The translations under genes and the position numbers were made by a program. The notes beneath the pieces are model-generated. The model searched no databases, was not told the origin of the DNA, and saw only the letters and a list, made by a program, of their open reading frames with translations. Positions 41,023 to 48,564 of a stretch of 64,000 bases of DNA are shown in pieces; within the stretch, counting starts at the first letter, position 1, and every line of letters starts with the position of its first letter. The stretch comes from Knufia peltigerae (lineage: Eukaryota; Ascomycota; Eurotiomycetes; Chaetothyriales; Trichomeriaceae), in the NCBI GenBank assembly GCA_030247855.1, contig JAPDRN010000070.1, positions 17,485 through 81,484 on the forward strand, in the 5' to 3' direction.

Positions 41023-42165
41023 TTAACGGACCTCTGAAATCTCCACGCCATCCAGCCCCTGCGACAGGGTGCGGGCATCGCCGCCCTGGCTGAGCTTGAT
41101 GCGCAGGCGCACTTCGTTCTGCGAGTCGGCGTAGCGCAGTGCGTCCTCGTAGCTGATCTCACCGGCCTGGTACAGCTCGAACAGGCTCTGGTCGAAGGTC
41201 TTCATGCCCAGCTGGACCGATTCCTTCATCAGCTCCTTCAGCTTGTGGATCTCGCCGTCGCGGATGTAGTCCTGCACCAGCGGCGTGCCCAGCAGGATCT
41301 CCATCGCGACCTTGCGCGAGCGGCCATCCGGCGACGGAATCAACTGCTGCGCGACCACGCCCTTGAGGTTCAGCGACAGATCCATCAGCAGCTGGTTGCG
41401 GCGATCTTCCGGGAAGAAGTTGACGATGCGGTCCATCGCCTGGTTGGCATTGTTGGCGTGCAGGGTGCACAGCACCAGGTGACCGGTTTCAGCGAAGGCG
41501 ATGGCGTGGTCCATGCCCTCGCGGGTACGCACCTCGCCGATCATGATCACGTCCGGGGCCTGGCGCAGGGTGTTCTTCAGCGCGGCTTCCCAGCTGTCGG
41601 TATCGATGCCGACTTCGCGCTGGGTGATGATGCAGCCCTCGTGCTTGTGCACGAATTCGATCGGGTCTTCGATGGTGATGATGTGCCCGGTCGAATTCTG
41701 GTTGCGGTAGCCGATCATCGCTGCCAGCGACGTGGATTTACCGGTACCGGTAGCGCCGACGAACAGGATGATGCCGCGCTTGGTCATCGCCAGCGTCTTG
41801 ATGATCGGCGGCAGGCTCAGCTCTTCCACGGTCGGGATGCGCGTCTCGATGCGACGCAGCACCATGCCGACCTGGTTGCGCTGGTAGAAGCAGCTCACAC
41901 GGAAGCGGCCGACACCGGACAGGCCGATGGCGAAGTTGCATTCGTGGGTCTTTTCGAATTCCTCGCGCTGCGCCGGCGTCATCACGTTCAGCACCAGGTC
42001 GCGGCTCTGCTGCGGCGTCAGCGGAGTCTGGGTGATCGGCGAGATCTTGCCGTTGACCTTGATCGCCGGCGGCATGCCAGCGGTGATGAACAGGTCCGAG
42101 GCGCGCTGGTGCGCCATCAGCTTGAGGAACGAAGTGAAATCGATGGTGGTCGCGGTGGTGTTCAC
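41023..42165 (-). CDS. pilU: Type IV pilus retraction ATPase PilU
   Basis: 380 residues from a GTG at 42165 that has a GGGAG site 6 bases upstream; an ATG seven codons earlier is the alternative. PilT-like ATPase motifs: Walker A VGATGTGKSTSLAAMIG, Asp box IEDPIEFVHKHEG, Walker B-type VIMIGEVRTREGMDHA and the His box TLHANNANQAMDRIV. PilU works with PilT in pilus retraction and twitching. It follows pilT by 100 bp on the same strand, the usual pair. Confidence 0.95.
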   Translation of the reverse strand: MNTTATTIDFTSFLKLMAHQRASDLFITAGMPPAIKVNGKISPITQTPLTPQQSRDLVLNVMTPAQREEFEKTHECNFAIGLSGVGRFRVSCFYQRNQVGMVLRRIETRIPTVEELSLPPIIKTLAMTKRGIILFVGATGTGKSTSLAAMIGYRNQNSTGHIITIEDPIEFVHKHEGCIITQREVGIDTDSWEAALKNTLRQAPDVIMIGEVRTREGMDHAIAFAETGHLVLCTLHANNANQAMDRIVNFFPEDRRNQLLMDLSLNLKGVVAQQLIPSPDGRSRKVAMEILLGTPLVQDYIRDGEIHKLKELMKESVQLGMKTFDQSLFELYQAGEISYEDALRYADSQNEVRLRIKLSQGGDARTLSQGLDGVEISEVR

Positions 42166-42265
42166 GGCGGGCTCCCAATGGGGCATGTACCAGGAATCGG
42201 TCGGTGGAGGAAACAGCGCGGGGCCGGCGGCGCAGTGCTGCGCGCTGCCCCGCCATTGCCTCGCC

Positions 42266-43303
42266 TTACTCGAACAGACGCTTGTCCTTGGCGTACTCGC
42301 GGGCCTGGTTGCGGGTGATCAGGCTGCGCTTGACCAGGTCCTGCAGGTGCTGGTCAAGGGTCATCATGCCGTACTGCTGACCGGTCTGGATGGCCGAATA
42401 CATCTGCGCCACCTTGTCTTCGCGGATCAGGTTGCGGATGGCCGGGGTGCCGACCATGATTTCCCACGCGGCGGTACGACCGCCACCGACCTTCTTCAGC
42501 AGCGCCTGCGAAATGACCGCGCGCAGCGATTCGGACAGCATCGAGCGCACCATCGGCTTTTCGCCGGCCGGGAACACGTCGATGATGCGGTCGATGGTCT
42601 TGGCCGCCGAACTGGTATGCAGGGTGCCGAACACCAGATGGCCGGTTTCCGCGGCGGTCAGCGCCAGGCGGATGGTTTCCAGGTCACGCAGTTCGCCGAC
42701 CAGGATGATGTCCGGGTCTTCGCGCAGTGCCGAGCGCAGCGCCTCGTTGAAGCCGTGCGTATCGCGATGCACTTCGCGCTGGTTGATCAGGCACTTCTGC
42801 GAGGTGTGCACGAATTCGATCGGATCCTCGACAGTGAGGATGTGGCCGTATTCGTTCTTGTTGATGTAGTCGATCATCGCCGCCAGCGTGGTCGACTTGC
42901 CCGAACCGGTCGGGCCGGTCACCAGGATCAGGCCCTGCGGCTGCTGGATCACCTCGCGGAACAGCGGCGGGCAGGCCAGGTCTTCCAGGGTCAGCACTTC
43001 GGACGGAATGGTACGGAACACCGCACCGGCGCCACGGTTCTGGTTGAACGCATTGACACGGAAGCGCGCCAGCGACGGGATCTCGAAGGAGAAGTCGACT
43101 TCGAGGAATTCCTCGTAATCGCGGCGCTGCTTGTCGGACATGATGTCGTACACCAGCGCATGGACCTGCTTGTGGTCCAGGGCTGGAATGTTGATCCGGC
43201 GAACATCGCCGTCCACGCGGATCATCGGCGGCAGGCCTGCGGACAGATGCAGGTCGGACGCTTTGTTCTTTACGGAAAACGCCAACAGCTCGGCGATATC
43301 CAT
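42266..43303 (-). CDS. pilT: Type IV pilus retraction ATPase PilT
   Basis: 345 residues: MDIAELLAFSVKNKASDLHL (N1 domain start), Walker A TGPTGSGKSTTLAAMID, Asp box VEDPIEFVHTSQK, VGELRDLETIRLALTAAE and TLHTSSAAKTIDRI. It disassembles pili for twitching, DNA uptake and surface sensing. It lies in the same window as comEA. It is divergent from yggS across 87 bp. Confidence 0.97.
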   Translation of the reverse strand: MDIAELLAFSVKNKASDLHLSAGLPPMIRVDGDVRRINIPALDHKQVHALVYDIMSDKQRRDYEEFLEVDFSFEIPSLARFRVNAFNQNRGAGAVFRTIPSEVLTLEDLACPPLFREVIQQPQGLILVTGPTGSGKSTTLAAMIDYINKNEYGHILTVEDPIEFVHTSQKCLINQREVHRDTHGFNEALRSALREDPDIILVGELRDLETIRLALTAAETGHLVFGTLHTSSAAKTIDRIIDVFPAGEKPMVRSMLSESLRAVISQALLKKVGGGRTAAWEIMVGTPAIRNLIREDKVAQMYSAIQTGQQYGMMTLDQHLQDLVKRSLITRNQAREYAKDKRLFE

Positions 43304-43390
43304 GAGCGGCTACTCCCCAATAACGGCTTCGACTGGAAGGATCTTTCCCCGGGCGGCAGTATAGCCTCCTGATTGAACGGAACGCGTTAC

Positions 43391-44068
43391 GTGGCCACTC
43401 CCCTGCCCCAGATCCTGAGCAACCTGCACAACGCCGCCGATGCCGCCGGGCGGCCACCGCCGCGCCTGCTGGCGGTGTCCAAGACCCAGCCGGCCGAGGC
43501 CGTCGCGGCCCTTGCCGCGCAGGGCCAGACCGCCTTCGGCGAGAACTACGTGCAGGAAGCGCTGGCCAAGATGCAGGAACTGCAGCAGCTGGGCCTGGAA
43601 TGGCATCTGATCGGCCACCTGCAGTCGAACAAGGCCGAGCCGGTGGCCACGCACTTCGACTGGGTGCAGAGCGTGGACCGGCCCAAGCTGGTCACCGCCC
43701 TGGCCCGCTACCGCCCCGCTGAACGTGGCCCGCTGAACGTGCTCATCCAGGTCAACATCGATGACGAATCGAGCAAGCACGGCTGCGTGCCGGAGGACGT
43801 GGAGGCACTGGCCGAAGCCATCGCCGCCGAACCGAAGCTGCGGTTGCGCGGCCTGATGGCGATTCCTGCGCCGTGGCCCGAAGCCGAGCGCCGACGCGAT
43901 GCGTTCGTGCGCATGCGCACACTTTTCGAGGCGCTGGCGGCCCGTCATCCGCAGGTGGACACCCTGTCGATGGGCATGAGCAGCGACTACGCTGAAGCCA
44001 TTGCCGAAGGTGCCACCCTGGTGCGCATCGGCACCGCCCTGTTCGGCGCGCGTCCGCGCCCGGCCTGA
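43391..44068 (+). CDS. yggS: YggS/PROSC family pyridoxal phosphate homeostasis protein
   Basis: 225 residues from a GTG at 43391 (VATPLPQILSNL); a TTG at 43373 could also start it. The PLP lysine lies in RLLAVSKTQPAEAV, and the phosphate-binding and tail motifs LSMGMSSDYAEAIAEGATLVRIGTALFG are complete. The family controls free PLP and amino-acid balance. It is followed by proC, its standard partner, and is divergent from pilT, as in pseudomonads. Confidence 0.93.
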   Translation: MATPLPQILSNLHNAADAAGRPPPRLLAVSKTQPAEAVAALAAQGQTAFGENYVQEALAKMQELQQLGLEWHLIGHLQSNKAEPVATHFDWVQSVDRPKLVTALARYRPAERGPLNVLIQVNIDDESSKHGCVPEDVEALAEAIAAEPKLRLRGLMAIPAPWPEAERRRDAFVRMRTLFEALAARHPQVDTLSMGMSSDYAEAIAEGATLVRIGTALFGARPRPA

Positions 44069-44084
44069 TTCCAAGGAGATTCCC

Positions 44085-44906
44085 ATGGCAGCTGATTCCA
44101 TCACCTTCATCGGCGGCGGCAACATGGCCCGCAGCCTGATTGCCGGCCTGATCCGGCAGGGTGTACCGGCCGCGCACATCCACGTGGCCGAACCGGTGGC
44201 CGAACTTCGCGAAAAGCTGGCTGCCGATTTTGGCGTGCAGACCCATGACAACGCGACCGACGCGGCAGCACACGGCGATACGTGGCTGCTGGCGGTGAAA
44301 CCGCAGGTGCTGCGCGATGTCTGCCAGTCACTGCAGGTGCTGGCGCAGGCGCAGAAACCCTTGGTGATCTCGATCGCCGCCGGCATCACCAGCCCGCAGC
44401 TGCAGCGCTGGTTGGGTGGCTCGCTGCCGGTGGTGCGCGCGATGCCCAACACCCCGGCCCTGCTCGGTGCCGGGGTAACCGGCCTGTATGCCACGCCAGC
44501 GGTGGATGCGCAGCAGCATGCGCAGGCCGAGCGCGTGCTGGCCAGCGCGGGACGCACGGTGTGGATCGACGACGAAGCGCAGATGGATTCGGTCACCGCC
44601 GTATCCGGTAGTGGCCCGGCCTATGTGTTCCTGCTGGCCGAAGCGATGGAAGCGGCGGGTATCGCACAGGGCCTGCCTGCAGAGGCAGCGCGCACGCTGG
44701 TGGTGCAGACGCTGCTGGGCGCCTCGCGCATGCTGGATGAAGCCGGTGAAAGCCCGGCCGAACTGCGCCGCCGGGTGACCTCACCCAACGGCACCACCCA
44801 GGCGGCGATCGAGAGCTTTCAGGCCGGCGGGTTTGAAGCGTTGGTGGACAAGGCACTGCGTGCAGCGCAGGTGCGTGGGCAGGAGTTGTCTGCGGCCAAT
44901 GATTGA
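44085..44906 (+). CDS. proC: Pyrroline-5-carboxylate reductase
   Basis: 273 residues from the ATG at 44085, with a GGAG-type ribosome-binding site upstream. The Rossmann start is ITFIGGGNMARSLIAGL. The late catalytic part has VTAVSGSGPAYVFLLAEAM and RVTSPNGTTQAAIESFQAGG. It is the last step of proline synthesis, NAD(P)H-dependent. Confidence 0.95.
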   Translation: MAADSITFIGGGNMARSLIAGLIRQGVPAAHIHVAEPVAELREKLAADFGVQTHDNATDAAAHGDTWLLAVKPQVLRDVCQSLQVLAQAQKPLVISIAAGITSPQLQRWLGGSLPVVRAMPNTPALLGAGVTGLYATPAVDAQQHAQAERVLASAGRTVWIDDEAQMDSVTAVSGSGPAYVFLLAEAMEAAGIAQGLPAEAARTLVVQTLLGASRMLDEAGESPAELRRRVTSPNGTTQAAIESFQAGGFEALVDKALRAAQVRGQELSAAND

Positions 44907-44911
44907 AACAG

Positions 44912-44965
44912 GTGTGCCGACCAACGGTCGGCACCCACCGTCATCCACGCGCGGCGTGGATCTAC
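44912..44965. repeat. REP doublet of two stem types
   Basis: GTGTGCCGACC-AAC-GGTCGGCACCCACC (44912-44939) followed by ATCCACGC-GCGGCGTGGATCTAC (44943-44965). The second overlaps the 3' end of the convergent LysR gene. Confidence 0.82.
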
Positions 44966-45837
44966 GTCCCCAGCTTGGCCATGACGAAATCGACGAAACA
45001 TTGCAGTCGCGGTCGAGGGCGCCGGTCGGGCAGGTAGATCAGGTGCATCGGCCGTGGCTCGGGCAGATGGTCGCGCAATAGTGGCTTCAATCGTCCTGCC
45101 GCGATTTCACCGGCAAGCAGCGCGGTCGGCTGCAGTACCAGGCCCGCGCCCGCCACGGCCGCTTCGCGCAGCGCGTAACCGTCATTGCTGGTCAACCGCG
45201 CTTCCCAATCGACCTGTTCGCCATTGGCCAGCTGCCAACCGTGACCGCCGCGCCAGGCCAGGTGGCTCAGGCAATCATGTCCTTCAAGATCGGCAGGCGT
45301 GCGCGGCGTTCCACGGCGGCGCAGGTACGACGGTGATGCGCACAGGCTCATCGCATACGGCGGCAGCGGCCGCGCCACCAGTTCCTGCGACGGCAGCGGA
45401 CCGACGCGGATGGCGGCATCGAAGCCATCCTCGATCAGATCGATGCGGCGATTGCTCAGGTCCAGTTCGAGGTTCAGCAGCGGCTGTGCCCGCAGCAGCT
45501 CGGCCAGCAATGGCGCGAGTACACAACTACCCCAGGTTGTCGGCGCACTGACCCGTAACAGTCCGCGTGGCTGCACCTGCAGCCCGGCCACGTCCGCCTC
45601 GGCCTGCTGCACCTGTTCCAGCACCTGCCGGCAGCCGGCCAGATAGGCATTGCCGGCCTCGGTCAGGCGTTGGCGCCGGGTGTTCCGTTGCAGCAGCGCG
45701 GTGCCCAGGTGCGCTTCCAGCTGCTGGATGTACTTGCCGACCATCACCGACGAGACCTGCAGCTGGCTGGCAGCAGCGGAAAAACTGCCGTACTCGGCCA
45801 CGGCGATGAAGGCCTGCATGCAACGCAAGGTATCCAT
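44962..45837 (-). CDS. LysR family transcriptional regulator
   Basis: 291 residues. Winged HTH with FIAVAEYGSFSAAASQLQVSSVMVG and RNTRRQRLTEAGNAY; the effector domain starts near RGLLRVSAPTTWGSCVLAPL. The sequence type matches the AaeR/CrgA-like clade common beside short-chain dehydrogenases. It is divergent from an SDR gene across 98 bp, which contains a T-N11-A palindrome, so the SDR gene is the probable target. Confidence 0.92.
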   Translation of the reverse strand: MDTLRCMQAFIAVAEYGSFSAAASQLQVSSVMVGKYIQQLEAHLGTALLQRNTRRQRLTEAGNAYLAGCRQVLEQVQQAEADVAGLQVQPRGLLRVSAPTTWGSCVLAPLLAELLRAQPLLNLELDLSNRRIDLIEDGFDAAIRVGPLPSQELVARPLPPYAMSLCASPSYLRRRGTPRTPADLEGHDCLSHLAWRGGHGWQLANGEQVDWEARLTSNDGYALREAAVAGAGLVLQPTALLAGEIAAGRLKPLLRDHLPEPRPMHLIYLPDRRPRPRLQCFVDFVMAKLGT

Positions 45838-45857
45838 TGCAAACCCATGGTTAGGAA

Positions 45858-45870
45858 TATGCGAATCATA
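45858..45870. promoter_or_regulatory. LysR-type T-N11-A operator candidate
   Basis: TATG-CGAAT-CATA is a short palindrome with the T-N11-A geometry that LysR regulators recognise, in the divergent intergenic region between the LysR gene and the SDR gene. Confidence 0.5.
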
Positions 45871-45935
45871 CGCCCCTTACCAAACCAACCGGCGGCGGCG
45901 CAGACTGCGTCCATCCCCTCTCGCAAGGAGCTGTC

Positions 45936-46538
45936 ATGAAGATTCTTCTCGTCGGTGCCAGCGGCACCCTCGGCCAGGCCGTTGCCCGCCACCTGGGCCA
46001 GCAGCACGAGATCCTCGCAGCCGGCCGCCGCAGCGGCAGCCTGCGCGTGGACCTCACCGACGACGCCAGCGTGCGCGAGCTGTTCGCGCAGACCGGCCCG
46101 GTCGATGCGGTGATCTCCACCACCGGCAAGCTGCATTTCGGCCCGTTGCAGCAGATGACACCCGAACAGTTCAACGTCGGCCTGCAGGACAAGCTGCTCG
46201 GCCAGGTACGCCTTGCACTGGCCGCGCAGCACCATCTCAACGCGGGCGGCTCGATCACCCTGACCAGTGGCATCGTCAGCGCGCAGCCGATCCGCGATGG
46301 TGCCAATGCCACCGCCGTCAACCATGCACTGGAAGGTTTCGTACGCGCGGCGGCGCTGGAGCTGCTGCCGCGCGGGCTGCGCATCAACGTGGTCAGCCCG
46401 AACGTGCTGGTGGAATCGATGGAGGCCTACGGTCCGTACTTCCCCGGCTTTGAAGCAGTAACCGCACAGCGCGCGGCGCTGGCATTCCAGCGCGCGGTGG
46501 AAGGCATCCAGAGCGGCGAAACCATCACTGTCTGGTAA
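45936..46538 (+). CDS. Short-chain dehydrogenase-like protein lacking the YxxxK motif
   Basis: 200 residues. The Rossmann glycine motif GASGTLGQAVA and the STTGKLHFGPL substrate-side strand are present, and a Ser occupies the LTSGIVS position. However, at the place of the catalytic YxxxK there is ATAVNHALEGF, without Tyr or Lys. Such short SDR-like proteins are widespread; they may bind NAD(P) or act with different catalytic residues. Divergent from a LysR regulator. Confidence 0.85.
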   Translation: MKILLVGASGTLGQAVARHLGQQHEILAAGRRSGSLRVDLTDDASVRELFAQTGPVDAVISTTGKLHFGPLQQMTPEQFNVGLQDKLLGQVRLALAAQHHLNAGGSITLTSGIVSAQPIRDGANATAVNHALEGFVRAAALELLPRGLRINVVSPNVLVESMEAYGPYFPGFEAVTAQRAALAFQRAVEGIQSGETITVW

Positions 46539-46543
46539 CGAGC

Positions 46544-46569
46544 GTGCCGACCAGGGTCGGCACCCACCA
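46544..46569. repeat. REP palindrome
   Basis: GTGCCGACC-AG-GGTCGGCACCCACC lies 6 bp after the SDR stop and just before the soxR 3' end. Confidence 0.8.
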
Positions 46570-46575
46570 GCATGG

Positions 46576-47010
46576 TCAGCCCCAGCGCATCGGGCCGTCG
46601 CCGCGCTCGCCGAGCACATCATCCGGATTGGCCAGGCGGCAACGTTTCAGTGACAGGCAACCGCAGCCGATGCAGCCAGTCAGCTCGTCGCGCAGCAGCT
46701 GCAGCATGTGGATGCGTTCCTCCAGCTCCACCTGCCAGCGTGCCGACAGCTTGGCCCAGTCGGCCTTGGTCGGCGCCCGCCCCTGCGGCAGGCTCTCGAA
46801 CGCACGTGCCACCGCTTCCAGCGGCATGCCCACGCGTTGCGCCACGCGGATCACCGCCAACCGGCGCAGCACATCGCGGGCGTAGCGGCGCTGGTTACCC
46901 GACGTGCGCAGGCTGCTGATCAACCCCTTGCGCTCGTAGAAATGCAGCGCAGAGATCGCCACGCCACTGCGGCGGGCGACATCGCCGACGCTCATGTCCT
47001 GTGCCAGCAT
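46576..47010 (-). CDS. soxR: Redox-sensitive transcriptional activator SoxR
   Basis: A 144-residue MerR-family protein with the HTH start VGDVARRSGVAISALHFYER and the four-cysteine [2Fe-2S] motif CIGCGCLSLKRC (Cys113, 116, 118, 124). It senses redox-cycling drugs and superoxide. As in many non-enteric bacteria, it has no soxS in the window; the divergent MFS exporter is the likely target, with a SoxR box between them. Confidence 0.96.
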   Translation of the reverse strand: MLAQDMSVGDVARRSGVAISALHFYERKGLISSLRTSGNQRRYARDVLRRLAVIRVAQRVGMPLEAVARAFESLPQGRAPTKADWAKLSARWQVELEERIHMLQLLRDELTGCIGCGCLSLKRCRLANPDDVLGERGDGPMRWG

Positions 47011-47013
47011 CGA

Positions 47014-47044
47014 TTGACCTCAACTTTGGTTGAGGTGGCATGCT
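47014..47044 (+). promoter_or_regulatory. SoxR-controlled promoter with 19-bp spacer
   Basis: The palindrome CCTCAACTTTGGTTGAGG (47018-47035) matches the E. coli soxbox CCTCAAGTTAACTTGAGG at the outer 6+6 bases. It sits between TTGACC (47014-47019) and CATGCT (47039-47044), a 19-bp spacer typical of MerR/SoxR promoters, pointing toward the MFS gene. Confidence 0.85.
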
Positions 47045-47099
47045 GCTACCATCGCCGCCAGATGACAAGCGCGGCCCGTCCGCCACCCGCAGGAACCCG

Positions 47100-48461
47100 A
47101 TGCCATCCCCCGCTGCCACGGCCGATCCGGCCGATTCCTCCATCCTGTCCGCGCGCTACCGCGCCACCACCGTGGGCATGGTCGCCCTGGTTTCCCTGCA
47201 TGCCTTCGAGGCGCTGGCGGTAGCCGCTGCGATGCCGACCGTGGCCGAGGCACTGGACGGCCTGCGCCTGTATGCGCTGGCCTTCGGTGGCACGTTGGCC
47301 ACCAGCGTGATCGGCATGACCCTGGCCGGCCGCTGGGCCGACCGCCACGGGCCAGCACGGCCGCTGTGGTGGGGCTTGGCCTGCTTCGTACTGGGCCTGC
47401 TGCTGGCGGGCTTCGCGATGCGCATGGGCATGCTGGTGGCCGGACGCCTGCTGCAGGGCCTGGGCGCTGGAGCCATCTCGGTCTCGCTGTACGTGATGGT
47501 CGGCCGTACCTATCCCGAACATCTGCGGCCGAAGGTATTCGCCGCGTTCTCCGCCGGTTGGGTGGTGCCCTCGATGATCGGCCCGGCACTGAGCGGGGTG
47601 ATCGTGCAGCATCTGGGCTGGCGCTGGGTGTTTCTGGCGGTGCCGCTGCTGGCGATACCGGCCGGCCTGCTGCTGCGACCGGCGCTGGCGCGCATGCAGG
47701 CTGCAGCCACGGATGTTGCCGATGATGGCCGCAGCAATATCGTGCGCTGGGCCAGCGGCGCCTCCCTGGCTGCCCTGCTGCTGTATCTGGGCGGACAACA
47801 ACAGGGCGTACCGGCACTGCTGTGCATCGGCGTGGCGATGCTGGCGCTGCTGTTCTGCGTGCATCGCCTGTTGCCCGCCGGCACCTTGCGCCTGCGCCGC
47901 GGCCTGCCCAGCGTGATCGCACTGCGTGGCGTGGCCGCTGCCGCGTTCTTCGCCTGCGAGGCCTACCTGCCCCTGCTGCTGCAGCGCGAGCGTGGGCTGT
48001 CGCCCAGCTGGGCCGGTGCCGTACTGAGCCTGGGTGCACTGGGCTGGTTCACCGGCTCGTGGCTGCAGGGTCACCAGCAGCGCGGCTGGTCGCGCCAGCA
48101 ACTGCTGCGCGCCGGCACGCCGCTGATGACCGTGGGCATCGCAGCGACGCTGGCGGTGCTGTTCACTGCGGTACCACTGCCGGTCGCACTGGTCGGCTGG
48201 ACGCTGACCGGCTTCGGCATGGGCATGATCTACGCCAGCCTGTCGGTGCTGACGTTGTCACTATCACCGCCGCACGAGCAAGGCGCGAACAGCTCGGCCC
48301 TGCAGTTGAGCGAAGCGCTGTCGGTGACCACCGCACTGGCGGTATCCGGCGCGCTGTTCGCGTTGTTCGTGGAAAGCGCCCCGCATACCGGTTACATCCT
48401 GTGTTTGGCCATCACCCTGGGCCTGGCCGCGTTCGCCAGCGTGATCGCCAGGCGGGTGTAG
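47100..48461 (+). CDS. MFS drug-type exporter under SoxR control
   Basis: 453 residues from the ATG at 47100 (an AGGAA site precedes it; the ATG at 47040 lies in the promoter). Fourteen or so hydrophobic segments; motif A is LAGRWADRHGPARPLWWG and motif C-like LSGVIVQHLGWRWVFLAVPLL, which mark the drug:H+ antiporter group. The soxR-divergent position implies induction by redox-active compounds, such as phenazine-like molecules. Substrate not predicted. Confidence 0.9.
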   Translation: MPSPAATADPADSSILSARYRATTVGMVALVSLHAFEALAVAAAMPTVAEALDGLRLYALAFGGTLATSVIGMTLAGRWADRHGPARPLWWGLACFVLGLLLAGFAMRMGMLVAGRLLQGLGAGAISVSLYVMVGRTYPEHLRPKVFAAFSAGWVVPSMIGPALSGVIVQHLGWRWVFLAVPLLAIPAGLLLRPALARMQAAATDVADDGRSNIVRWASGASLAALLLYLGGQQQGVPALLCIGVAMLALLFCVHRLLPAGTLRLRRGLPSVIALRGVAAAAFFACEAYLPLLLQRERGLSPSWAGAVLSLGALGWFTGSWLQGHQQRGWSRQQLLRAGTPLMTVGIAATLAVLFTAVPLPVALVGWTLTGFGMGMIYASLSVLTLSLSPPHEQGANSSALQLSEALSVTTALAVSGALFALFVESAPHTGYILCLAITLGLAAFASVIARRV

Positions 48462-48476
48462 ACGCGCCGGAGAACG

Positions 48477-48553
48477 GTAGTGCCGGCCGCTGGCCGGCAT
48501 CATCAGGATGCTTCTACCCACGCGGAGGTTGCCGGTCAGCGGCCGGCACTACC
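48477..48553. repeat. REP doublet
   Basis: GTAGTGCCGGCCGCTGGCCGGCAT (from 48477) and its inverted partner TTGCCGGTCAGCGGCCGGCACTACC (to 48553), between convergent genes. The two arms of the second REP have one mismatch (GGTC/GGCC). Confidence 0.88.
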
Positions 48554-48564
48554 GCGGCGCCCCG

